Below, in pieces: positions 50,963-61,193 of a stretch of 64,000 nucleotides of DNA. The position numbers were made by a program, and so were the translations under genes. The notes beneath the pieces were generated by a model. The model saw only the letters and a list, made by a program, of their open reading frames with translations, had not been told where the DNA came from and did not search any database. Source of the stretch: Nomia melanderi (Eukaryota; Arthropoda; Insecta; Hymenoptera; Halictidae); contig NC_135009.1 of the NCBI RefSeq assembly GCF_051020985.1, positions 15,632,606 to 15,696,605 of the forward strand. Reading direction: 5' to 3'. Numbering within the stretch: position 1 is the stretch's first letter; each line of letters begins with the position of its first letter.

Positions 50963-53900
50963 ATGAGTAGAATCGAAAGCAGTTCGGATAATGGGAATGG
51001 CTGGCATGAATGTGCCAAATGGCTGACTAGATGCGGAGCTTTGAGAGCGGATCATAAAGCAAACTGGCCAGAAGCAACTGCAGTTGATTTAGCCTATACT
51101 TTGAGAGATGGTGTATTGCTATGTAATCTCTTGAGTACCGTGTATCCTGAATCCATAGAGATGAAAGATGTCAATCAGAAACCACAGCTGGCACAATTCT
51201 TATGTTTAAGGAACATAAAACTATTTTTGGCAGCATGCTCAGCATTTTATGGCCTATCGAATTCCGACCTGTTTGAGCCTTCCATGTTGTTTGATCTATC
51301 AAATTTTCATCGTGTATTATGCACATTATCTGTGTTATCTAATTGTCCACGGCTAAGGCAGAAAAATATTCCGTAAGCAAATTATAATATGCAAGTTGTT
51401 AGCTGTAAATTATACTAATTTAATAATTGTTGTTAGCTGTTAACTGTAAATTATACTAATTTAATATGTGATATATTTTTTATATAGCGGCTTTTTCATT
51501 GGTCACGGTAGATCGCAAGAAGACATATATAAGGACTTACAAAGTGCCGGTGCTGGGTAAGCATCTATGTTTTTAAAGAGTACTGTATACTCTATAAATA
51601 TTGCCGTTTAAAATAAATTACTGTAAACACATGGCAAAGAAATTTATACATTATAACATACAACACCGTATCTTTCTATTTGTTGCATAATATAATTTTT
51701 CAATAACTTCTGTCAATGGGTTCAGCCCCACAACAGGAGTGGTAGCATTTACCATAAAGCCTAAGAGTATGGATCTAGATGAATCCCAAGTATATCAGGA
51801 ATTACTTTGCTTCTCGAGTAATTCTCAACACGACTGGCCTTCCACAAAGAAGGTATCTGTCGTTTGTTATTTAAAAGATTAAAGTGTCGTACAACAAAAG
51901 TACCAAACATCACTGTAATTTATCATTCAAAATAGTCATTGAATACGTATAAACCGTTTGTTTGTTTCTAAGTTAACTATAAATTAGTACAGTGATACTG
52001 GCACTGTTTAAAATCATGTTTACTTCACAGTTTTATGTGTTCAGCTATGTTTTTTATTCATAACGAAATGTATCTTTGCTAAAAGTAGTTTTGCGTTTGC
52101 CGGAAGTTTTATTTTTTTCGTGCATGAATAGTGCATGGCTGTTCATATTTTTATGCTAAAGCCGCGTAGGTGAAGGTCGCCGCAGAAGGTTTAGAAGACG
52201 CGAAGGAGATGAAGCAGGTGGAGGAGGGGACAATGAAGATCCAGTTGGAGAGGAGGATGATTATGGAGCATATTGCAGTCATGCTCAAAGCGAAGAGATC
52301 TACCAGGACCTTTGTAGTCTGCACTTGCCACCTCCTCCATCTGTTGCGCAGGTCGTTATAGTTTTTTCTTTTTTTTTCCTTTCTCCATATATATATATAC
52401 ATAACCATATATATATGGTTTATCCCAGTAACATTATAAAGTTGTAAATTATTAATGTTAATCATTGGTCTTGTCATGCTTCATAGTACTCTGCATTCCA
52501 CCTCTTGTATATTACGAACAAATTTTTAAATGCATTTTCCTGATAATATAGGATGGCATAATTCCTGGAGGTGGGAAAAGCGATTACGTGATTCAAGAAC
52601 TCGTTGAAACTGAACGGAACTACTCGGACGTCCTTAATAGTTTGCTCAGGCATTTTGCTAGACCACTTTCATCCACGCTACGACCGGAAGATTCGGCACG
52701 GATATTTTTTGGCATTAAAGAACTCGCAGAAATCCATGCTGGTTTTCACAGTCAGCTTCGGAAGGCAAGAGCTGGCGTTACTTTAGCACAGGTTTTCCTT
52801 GATTGGCGAGAAAAGTTCCTTATATACGGTGATTATTGCGCAAATCTTACACTTGCACAAAACACATTACAAGAAGTTTGTGCCCATAATGAGTTAGTTA
52901 ATCAAGAAGTTATTGTAAGTATGTTAACACTTTCGTTTAGTCTGTCATGACTATGGAATAAATTTGATAAAAATACTGATTACAGAGATGCCAACAAGAA
53001 GCTAATAATGGTAAATTCAAGCTGCGGGATATACTCTCCGTTCCTATGCAAAGAATTTTGAAATATCATTTATTATTAGATAAATTAGTAGAAGAAACTC
53101 CTTGCGAATGGGTAAAAGATCGACAATATCTCGGAGAAGCTAGAGAAGTTATGGTGGATATAGCTCAATATATTAATGAAGTGAAACGTGACTCGGACAC
53201 GTTAGACATTATAAAAGATGTCCAGGCATCGATAATTGATTGGGATGTCCCGGAGGACGCACAATTAAAAGATTTTGGCCGATTGTTAAGAGATGGAGAA
53301 CTTAAGGTATTATACTATCAAGGGCATATGAAGAAATATATACTAACACAACATCTTATCGACCTTTCAGGTGAAAGCTCACGGTGACCAACGAACAAGG
53401 GTTCGTTACGCATTTGTCTTCGAACAAGTAGTATTAATTTGTAAAGCGGGTAGAGGAGAACAATATTTATACCGTGAAACTTTACGGCTAGATGAATATA
53501 GATTGGAAGACCCTACAGGAAGACGAACCCTTGGCAAAGATATCCGATGGACTTATCAATGGATGCTTGTCCATAAACAAGAATACACAGCGTACACTTT
53601 GTACGCCAAAACAGAAGAACAGAAAAAGATGTGGATTAAAGCGTTAGAGGATGCAATGGATAATGTTAATCCTGCAGCGTGCCGTAACACTAACCACAAG
53701 TTTAAACTTACAACTTTCGAGGGCGCTCTTAGTTGTCAGTATTGCAAGAAGTTCTTGAAAGGCCGTATATTTCAGGTAAAACATCCTCGATACAGACATC
53801 GACCGAATAATGTAACAAATTCATTATAATATGATTCACTCGTATAGGGGTATCGGTGTGAAGTTTGCCGCTTCGCTGTACACAAACAATGTATTGCACA

Positions 53901-54567
53901 CTCGGGTCGATGTATGCCGGTACCGCCGCCACCTCCGCCACCGCCGCCTTTGCCCTGCGAACGTGCTCTTTCAATGAGATTATGGTTCGTAGGAGAAATG
54001 GGACGGGACACAGCTTCGAATAAATTGGAACAACGCAAAGACGGCACATACATGTTGCGAGTACGGCCTGCCGGACAATCACGGCAAAAGCATGAAACTA
54101 ATTACGCTCTTAGTATCAAGTAAGATACCCATAAGCCGGTTCTCATTTTTACTGAAAAATTGACAATTTTGTAAGAGTTAATTAAAGGAAATGTACGTTA
54201 ATGTTATAGGGCAGATGGAGCGGTGAAACATATAAGGGTATTTAAACGCAACGTTGACGGAGCTGATCTGTATTATCTCAGTGAATCTCGGTTTTTTAAA
54301 AGTGTAGTCGAGCTTGTCGAATATTACGAACGGGTATCATTATCGGAGAATTTTGAGAGATTAGATCAACGCTTGTTATGGCCGTACAGGCGTGTATTGG
54401 CAACGGCACTATTCGATTTTCATGCAGAGGAACGTAATCAATTGAGCCTACAGCGAGGTTGTACAGTCGTAGTATTGAGTAAAGAAGGCGATGCCAAAGG
54501 ATGGTGGAAAGGGAAAATAGACGATCACGTAGGATTTTTTCCAAAGGATTATGTCGAAGAACAATAA
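50963..54567 (+). CDS. Vav: Vav guanine-nucleotide exchange factor (CH-DH-PH-C1-SH2-SH3)
   Basis: Cytoplasmic exchange factor for Rho/Rac GTPases, switched on by tyrosine kinases. Exons: 50,963-51,372, 51,488-51,556, 51,726-about 51,852, about 52,171-52,351, 52,552-52,914, 52,986-53,306, 53,371-53,775, 53,848-54,119 and 54,210-54,567. This gives about 830 residues (human VAV1 is 845). Domains in order: CH (about 8-125, with LRDGVLLCNLL and QFLCLRNIKLFL); an acidic region with three tyrosines (EDIYKDL, SQVYQEL, EEIYQDL) matching the three autoinhibitory tyrosines of vertebrate Vav; DH (about 270-470, VIQELVETERNYSDVL); PH (about 480-590); C1 zinc finger (H-x12-C-x2-C-x13-C-x2-C-x4-H-x2-C-x6-C); a proline run (PVPPPPPPPPLP); SH2 (about 670-765, arginine in YMLRVR); one C-terminal SH3 (ALFDFHAEERNQLSL, WWKGK, GFFPKDYV). 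I see no SH3 between C1 and SH2. The ATG opens the CH domain directly. The exon 3 to exon 4 junction is unresolved: the best donor leaves phase 0, but no acceptor in the right frame has that phase. Confidence 0.95.
52403..52418. repeat. 16-bp perfect palindrome in Vav intron 4
   Basis: ACCATATATATATGGT, beside another AT run, inside the intron between the exons ending at 52,351 and starting at 52,552. Probably simple-sequence DNA. Confidence 0.7.
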
Positions 54568-55314
54568 GCATAAATTATATTGCTTAGGTACTTTTTCGAT
54601 GTGATGGCACGGACGATTAAGGATAATATTTCACATATTAATCGCATCATCGTGCAATCATAATACTTTTATTAAAATGCCCCTCAGCAGAGAACAAAAG
54701 AAATGTAACACATTTTTACATTGTATAAAATAGAAGTAAATTCACTCACGCATCGATATCATTATAAAAAATACAGTTTTATTTTGTTGTTCTCTTGACT
54801 CGAGGTTGTGCTGTATCACAGTTATATAAATAGAAAGTACACGTGCGTGTATGAGAATCGAGCGTATAAAAACAAATATATTTAGCGACTTGTATAAACA
54901 AGAAGAATTCATTATTTTTCAGTACGATATGGCGATATCAAAAAATTTTAGAAAAAGATGATTCATAAAGATCAAAGTTGTCTATCTTTGTATATTAGAA
55001 TCATACGAAAATATTATATTATCAAATGTTCATAATTTTAGACAACTTTCTCTTTATGACTATATTTTAAAGTCAATTGCCAAGCCTCAATTGTATATAG
55101 TGTAATTCTTTATTGTTAGCAATGCAAATTTTAACCATTTCTTAGATATATACAATATAAATACACGACTATCGCTACACGCATTATAGTAACAAATTAA
55201 TTGTACTATTTTTTTAACTGTTACACGTATTTTCTGATTGTGCCAATGAAAATAATCAATAAAATTTAGTCCTTATTCAGATGTTAATCTAAAACAAATA
55301 CTGCTTGTGTACTC
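54568..55314. other. Convergent 3' region of Vav and torsin
   Basis: AT-rich DNA between two stop codons. AATAAA at about 55,258 (plus) and TTTATT at about 54,778 (minus) are possible poly(A) signals. If used, the two transcripts would overlap at their 3' ends. Confidence 0.5.
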
Positions 55315-56578
55315 CTATAATTCACTTTTTATAGTTTTTTTCCTCTCATTATATATAATAGTAGCCACTTTTTGCTCTAATCTTTTACAACCAGCTGTTG
55401 CATAAAGATTATGAGGAGGAGGTCCAAAAATTGTATAAGATAATGCTGCCTGTATCATATCCTCACTTGGTGAAACGTTTCTAACTGTGAAAGCTTTGAC
55501 TAAGCATTGTTTTATATGTGTTTCTTCTAGTGGCAAAAAAGGAACATAATGGTCTATGAGGTTAGTGTCAATTGTGTCACTGTGATGAAGACCACCTTTT
55601 TCATTAAATGCCCCAACACTTATTAAATTCTCAAAATCATGAAGCTTAGCCTTGCTTCTATGTCTTCCTTCTTCCCAAAGATTTAATAAACGTTGTATAA
55701 TTCTTGAACTGCCAGTGTTGGATAAAAATATATAAACTGCTTTCTTAGTATTCAACAAAGAACCAGATAATCTCCACAATTTAAACTGTGCATTATAATC
55801 CAAGAATGGTACAAGAACATTTAATAGACCTTCTGGCATCTTATCCACTTCATCAAATACGAATAATGACCTCTCACATTTTGTTAAGCTATCTATAATA
55901 GTTTTGCGTAATTCTGCCTATATTGTATCAAACAGCATAGTATAAAAATCATTTCATACGTAAGTTTAAAAAAACGAAATATTACATGCATGCATTCTTT
56001 AATTTCAGTTTAATTCCAGTCCTATAATTAAAGATATACCTTATAGAGTTCTACATCTTGTTGCAAAGGAAAATCATTACGACCATTGAAAAAATGGTAA
56101 AACCGACTTTTATCACCTTTCATATAAAATGATTTTGCAATCATCTGTGTCACGTATGTTTTACCAGTTCCTGGGGGACCGTGAAAGCTCATAACCAAAG
56201 CTTTTGGAGGATCAAATCGGCTTAAATGTCCACGTAAAGCACTTATTATCACATGGTGAGCAATGTCTTGCCCATAAAGATTTGTAGTGAGAAGATCTTC
56301 TAATTCTAGAAATAAATATACAATCGTAACATATGTAATTACTAAACAAATGCGCTTTATAATATTTCATTTTCTAATTTTACATACTCACTGTCAATAT
56401 CAGGAGAAACATATTCATCAGTACAACATTCCATAAATCTACATGGTACATAAGCTATGGAATCACTAATCTTGTCATATAAAAACGATATGCTACCCCT
56501 CAAAGAAACCTCACATTTTATGCAAATTATTAAAAAATTGATAAGAATATAAATAAGTAAGTGACCGGCAAAATTCAT
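55315..56578 (-). CDS. Torsin: Torsin-family AAA+ ATPase
   Basis: AAA+ ATPase of the endoplasmic reticulum and nuclear-envelope lumen; family members act with LAP1/LULL1-type cofactors. Three exons: 56,578-56,392, 56,305-56,040 and 55,917-55,315. Phases agree (1, then 0), giving 351 residues, close to other torsins. The N-terminus is hydrophobic (LLIYILINFLIICIKC), a likely signal peptide. YGQDIAHHVIISALRGHL matches the torsin segment before the P-loop. Walker A is GPPGTGKT; human torsins have Asn as the last residue (GKN), so Thr here is worth noting. Walker B is SLFVFDEVDKMP. The torsin-specific sensor-II motif GCK is present (TAGCKRLEQKV), and an upstream cysteine (HIKQCLVKAF) could be its redox partner, as in torsinA. 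The gene converges on Vav (747 bp between stop codons) and diverges from cytochrome b5 (715 bp between start codons), which suggests a shared promoter region. Confidence 0.93.
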
Positions 56579-57293
56579 TTTCCGTTATTGTTTAATGTTC
56601 GTGAAAGGCACTTTATTCGATAAAACTCGAAAATGACTTGCAAACTTGTATTATAAATTATCAACAACTATTTGTTTTAATATGAAATTATAATTTATTT
56701 ATTACTTTTTAATTACTTTCCTACAAAAAAAAAACTGTATTCTATTTAAACTCCTACATTAACCGACGTAACTTTATTTGTAAGAAAATTAAGGTTTCTC
56801 ATTGGTTGAACTTTGAGATAAGAATTTTCCCCCACAAATTCAAAAATAGTTAGAAAATCACAATAATTCTTAAGTAAAACTGCTCTTGTTCACGGTAAAA
56901 ACTTATAACGACTCATTTTTAAATTAAACCATTTAAAAATATAAAACCGCTTACACACACAGTTTCAACAAACTCTTAGAACAGAGGTAGTAGGGGAATC
57001 ACGGTTCGAGAGTTACTAGTTTGAGGGGAAATAGTTCGACACCCTTGTACTAACCGATTCACTAAATTCAGACTGTAGCAGTAGCTAATACGGATAAGTT
57101 GCAGAAAAAGTCTCGTATGTTTCACTTGCTATTTTTAACGAACGTTGTAATAATTTAAAACAAAATATAACTGCCTGTACTTAACATACATTTTGTTCGT
57201 TACTTTCAGTGATACATATACATATATATATATATATATAATATTTAACCGTCTTTGAAAGAATAAAGAAAGAAGAAGAAAAGAAGAAAAAAC
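56579..57293. promoter_or_regulatory. Shared divergent 5' region of torsin and cytochrome b5
   Basis: A 715-bp AT-rich stretch between two start codons on opposite strands. It must hold both leaders and both promoters if there are no distant first exons. No transposon copy or open frame of note lies in it. The role is inferred from gene layout only. Confidence 0.5.
57214..57244. repeat. AT-rich (TA)n run upstream of cytochrome b5
   Basis: Alternating AT bases about 50 bases before the cytochrome b5 ATG, within the 715-bp divergent interval shared with torsin. It may be leader or core-promoter DNA; no clear initiator is visible. Confidence 0.8.
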
Positions 57294-58251
57294 ATGGCGA
57301 CCGAGAGCACTAAGTCCGATACTGCTCCTATTAAATTATACAGTCGAGAAGAAGTAGCTAAACACACTGATACCAGCGATCTGTGGGTTATCATTAATCG
57401 TAAAGTTTACAATTTGTCTGCGTTTCTTAGTGAGGTTGATATAATTATAATCTTCTATTCTGTAATGTTTTCGTTTATCATAATGCTCCTGTAAAACACG
57501 TGTATAAATATCTCTCTTTGCTTGAAATTTAAGCATCCGGGCGGAGAAGAAATTATTATTGAACAGGCTGGTCAAGATGCAACAGAACCTTTCGAGGATA
57601 TTGGCCACTCTAGTGATGCCAGACAGATGATGGAACCATATAAAATTGGAGAACTCGAAGATGTAAGTGCATATTCAGCTATTTGCCCTATAATTTGCAA
57701 AAATCAAAGTTGCTATATTCTTAGTAAAAATGTATTGATTTTAGGCTGACGTAACAGAGGAAAATGTCATGCTTCACGAGGACAATTCCAGGTAAATTTT
57801 TATTACCTTTCCTTAATCAATTCAGACATTGATATTGTTTTAAAAAAGTACAAGGTTACAGGGCTATGTCTAATTTTATTACTAACAACTTATTTGCATC
57901 AAGGTTATGATTATTGTTTTGTAACTGTTTGTGTTACCGTTTGTTGGATAGCACAATTAGAAGTTTTGTTATTAATCGTTCTAATAACATGCTTATTAGA
58001 TTCGTAACAAGACGCTTCCATGCTTCTTTTTTATATACAGCTACAAGATGTGTCGTATTCGTAAGTCACGTTTGTGCTATCCAAATTTCTAATGTTATCG
58101 AAATTTAAAATATGTAATGTGTAAATAGTCGATGCTGCAACGTGTTCTGATGATTAGCAGTTGCAGTGGTTCTTGGAGGTCGTGGCTGATTCCTATCGCA
58201 CTCGGGGCTTTGGCAACTCTCGTCTACCGCTACTTTATCAAAGCACACTGA
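57294..58251 (+). CDS. Cyt-b5: Cytochrome b5, tail-anchored microsomal form
   Basis: Small haem protein that passes electrons to fatty-acid desaturases, P450s and other ER oxidases. Four exons: 57,294-57,434, 57,534-57,662, 57,745-57,791 and 58,161 (or 58,167)-58,251. They encode about 135 (or 133) residues, the usual size for microsomal cytochrome b5. The haem domain shows LYSREEVAKHTDTSDLWVII and VYNLSAFLSE, then HPGGEE, whose His is the first axial ligand, and FEDIGHSSDAR, whose His is the second. Exon 3 is the linker (ADVTEENVMLHEDN). Exon 4 gives SWRSWLIPIALGALATLVYR, a C-terminal transmembrane anchor, and ends FIKAH. Exon 4 has two in-frame acceptors six bases apart (tagcag and ttgcag), so two residues may be optional. 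The start ATG follows a purine-rich leader with a long AT run about 50 bases upstream. The haem domain is certain; the exact acceptor is not. Confidence 0.96.
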
Positions 58252-59770
58252 ATCATTCCTAATATTTATTTTTTGTAATTTGTATTATACATAAATAATT
58301 GTTACAAATACTTAATCGGGGAGTATTATGTATACTGCACATTACTACAATTTTTTGTATATCGTGGAACTGCACACACAAGCTGGCCTATCATAAAAAC
58401 AAGCAAGATGGAAAAGTTCATTCGTTACAATGAAGCCGAGAGATCTATCCTATACATCTGTTTCTCACGAGCGTGTGTAGAACACAGATGCACCAGTTGC
58501 GAACAGAAGAACGAATTACAATACCCTGCATCGATGCATCGGGCTTCCTCATATCCGAAAGAGTTTGGTTCATAAAAAGAGACACACACTCGACTCCACT
58601 AAACAGAAAATCGAGAGCACAAGTGCTTGAATGCAAAGAACTCAAACACAAACGGAACAGTCGAAGGAAAGCATCAGTGTCCATTAAATGTTAATTCTAA
58701 AGACGACGGTGTTCCGAGCGTCCTCAAAGTCCATGAATCTACCAATAAACTCAACATGCATTTACACGAAGAGGATTTTTAATTGTTACAGTACGCCGCA
58801 AACGATTATTGTAGTAGTGCATCTTAGGAATACATTATTGAATGTTTATTGTACATTTTTATCTATTGTAAAAATAAACTACTTTTTGTTATGTTTCATG
58901 CTGCTAATCATTTTCATACGCTCGTCGAAGAAACGTTCCGAAAAACCAGCGAACAGTCGAACGCCTCTAGATCCTAAAAATTGAAGAGCGATATGCGAGT
59001 CGCTAGACGCGCTAGACGTTAAAGAGCAGTGATTGGGTTACGGGGTGAACCGACGCGCGTGCCGTGCACACGCACGGAAGAGAAGTTCGAAGGCAGAAGA
59101 ACGATATCGAGCGAGGCGAGGCGCCGACGCCGGGCGGTCGCGCTCGCGCTCGCGCGTCCTATCCCTCTCGGTCTCCTCGCAGCTTCCCCTACCCGTCCTC
59201 GTTCCCGGTCGGTGTTCGACGGCTACCTCTCCTTCCGAGTGCCCAGTTCATCGACGGAGCTGGATCGGTGCATATCGTGTTGCAACGTCACGCTGCGCTC
59301 AATACGACTTCGCTCCAACGGACGCGCACAGGAATTCGCGGCAGAAACGCTTAGGAGACACTCGGCCGAGCCGTTCGATCGGTGCACCGGTGGCAGCGAG
59401 CGACAGAGGACAGAAGAGGACCAGAGGTTCCCGGAGGGGTGCTATCGGTAGCGAACGCCGAGGAAGAAAGGGCGCACGGAACGGTCGCCCGTCGAGACCC
59501 GAACGAGCGAATCGCGAGGAAACTTTCCGCGAAAGAGGTGTCGAACGGCGAGCAGAAGACAGCTATAGCCTGGCAAAGACGTTGCTCTCATTGAACAGTC
59601 GGCGTAGTGTCATGAGAGGCGGTCTCACAGTCCGCCCTTCTTATCGGTCCCTCTTAGAGTCATGCATGTCGCGCCCTTCAAACGAGGTAAGCGATACGCA
59701 TCCTCCTCATTCACCGGGCTCGAGCGGTCCCTTATCGCGGAGAGCGGCGCGGGCTCCTCGAGGTACTCAC
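58252..59770. other. Cytochrome b5 3' flank, then GC-rich DNA
   Basis: AT-rich to about 58,980, with AATAAA at about 58,868, then a sharp change to GC-rich DNA. Plus-strand frames of up to 257 codons (59,033-59,806) are Arg/Ser-rich. A consensus donor (GAG, then gtaagc) at 59,686 leaves open a plus-strand leader exon. Confidence 0.45.
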
Positions 59771-59978
59771 GGATCACTGTCACGGGAACCACTTGTTCCC
59801 CGTTGAAAAGATTCGCGCGCTTTTCGAGCCTCGCCGGGTCGGTCACTTCATTCATAAGCACGGCTCGTTCTAGGGGCAAGGCTCTCGGTGCGACGACGAT
59901 CCTCGCCTCGGAACGCCTCGTTTTCACTCGCGGCTCCTCCGGTTCTCCACGGGCACCTCTCGAGTCGTCGCTCGCCAT
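59771..59978 (-). CDS. Possible first coding exon of an unrecognised minus-strand gene
   Basis: A minus-strand frame opens with ATG at 59,978, directly after a plausible acceptor (ACTGTTTCAG with ACTAAAC upstream), and runs to a near-consensus donor GTGAGTACC at 59,770. It encodes 69 residues beginning MASDDSRGARGEPEEP, with an acidic, leucine- and valine-containing later part (LMNEVTDPARLEKRANLF, then EQVVPVTVI). The frame stays open past the donor to about 59,625. Its composition is more protein-like than the Arg/Ser/Pro-rich chance frames common in this GC-rich DNA, which is the main support. I recognise no family, and no following exon was found between here and cytochrome b5. The opposite strand carries a competing consensus donor (GAG then gtaagc at 59,686), so transcription could run the other way. 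Confidence 0.35.
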
Positions 59979-60811
59979 CTGAAACAGTTGTTTAGTTTGA
60001 ATGATCGAATCGATCGGGAATCCGATCGCGGTTCCGTGGCTTTTCAAATAAACGTTCGAGCGCGATTCGCAGAACGCGCGCCAAGACGCGTCTTTCAGGG
60101 GACTTTGAACAGTCCCGACGAAATCTCAGCCGTCCGACCGCTCTCGACGCTGACGCATTTTCATATCGTCCGACCGATTCGCTGGATGTATTTTAAACGC
60201 GAGTCGAAAACAAGCGGATAAAATGTCCATCTAACGATCAAAACGCGCAGTAAAGCTGCCCGTTGGGGAGCGTACTGCGCGCACGTGTACTGTTTCAACT
60301 TGGCACCCCTAGTTGTTTACATGCACGCCTAATTGGCACCGATAGAGGCGGCCGAGCGGATCGGCCGAAAGCGAGGCGGTATCTAGGCGAGAAGGGTTCA
60401 TTCATTCGCCGTCCAGGGAGAATCTCCTGCCGACGGTTATGCAACCCGAGAGCGCCGCGACTCCCGAAATTCACGAGCAGTTGCGTCATCCCGCGAAACG
60501 AGGAGCTGGAGTTCGCCGAGTGCGTGCAACCCTCGGAACGCTCCGAGAATATCTGACCGTTTTCTATTTGTCCGGCCCCATCGACTCCTTCCGCGCGCGG
60601 CTAACGTGGAACCAGCCGAAGTCGGGGGCCGAAGTTCGTTGATCCTTCGTCGATACGTGGCCGTTCCTCGCGATCACCGCGTAAGCGAGCGGAGTTCGAT
60701 TTCCGAGTCTCGTCAGCGAATATCAGCGGAATGGCGATTTTTCGCGATTTCAAATAACAACTTTCAAGATTTCTAGAGAGAAAGACACTCTACTATATTT
60801 CGCGCGGTAAC

Positions 60812-60830
60812 TATTGGGTCGGCCGAAAGT
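60812..60830 (+). mobile_element. Possible mariner-like inverted-repeat end
   Basis: TATTGGGTCGGCCGAAAGT resembles a mariner terminus starting after TA. The second end was not found. It sits 10 bp left of a family A array. Confidence 0.35.
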
Positions 60831-60839
60831 CTTGTGTAA

Positions 60840-61193
60840 TTAATCCTTTGTTCTCGGGAGGTGACTCTCAGTCACTCGATTTGACAAAACTAAAATCTGA
60901 TATTTAATGTTTAACATTGTATAGTGACCCGATACATGAAATATTGGAATATAGCTTTGTTCCCCAATGCACTTGTGATTTCTCTTTGATATTTCTAGCG
61001 AGAAACTGCCGAGTGCAAAGGGTCACTCGATTTGACAAAACTATAAAATCTGATATGCAATGTTTAACTTTGTACAATGATCCGATACATGAAACATTGG
61101 AACAAAATAGCTTTGTTCCCCTTTGAGTCAGTCTCAAAGAACGTCTTGTCGAAAAATGTTAAATATTTCCAGAAACTGCCGAGTGCAAAGGGT
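60840..61193 (+). mobile_element. Two tandem family A copies sharing one junction
   Basis: The first copy starts TTAATCCTTTGTTCTCGG and ends GCCGAGTGCAAAGGG near 61,021. The second begins at once with TCACTCGATTTGACAAAAC, lacking its left inverted repeat, and ends GCCGAGTGCAAAGGG near 61,193, where TCGATTTGA recurs. This looks like tandem duplication rather than two insertions. Confidence 0.78.

Noticed and set aside
52170..52361. Alternative open frame in Vav exon 4 (MKQVEEGTMKIQLERRM)
   Set aside because: It would fit the phase of exon 3, but it lacks the EEIYQDL motif and cannot join the DH exon in frame.
53772..54082. Minus-strand frames across the Vav C1/SH2 exon, one with a glycine run
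   Set aside because: Antisense shadow of the Vav proline run and SH2 coding sequence.
59033..59806. 257-codon plus-strand frame
   Set aside because: Arg/Ser-rich reading with three overlapping frames open at once; may be leader DNA but not convincing protein.
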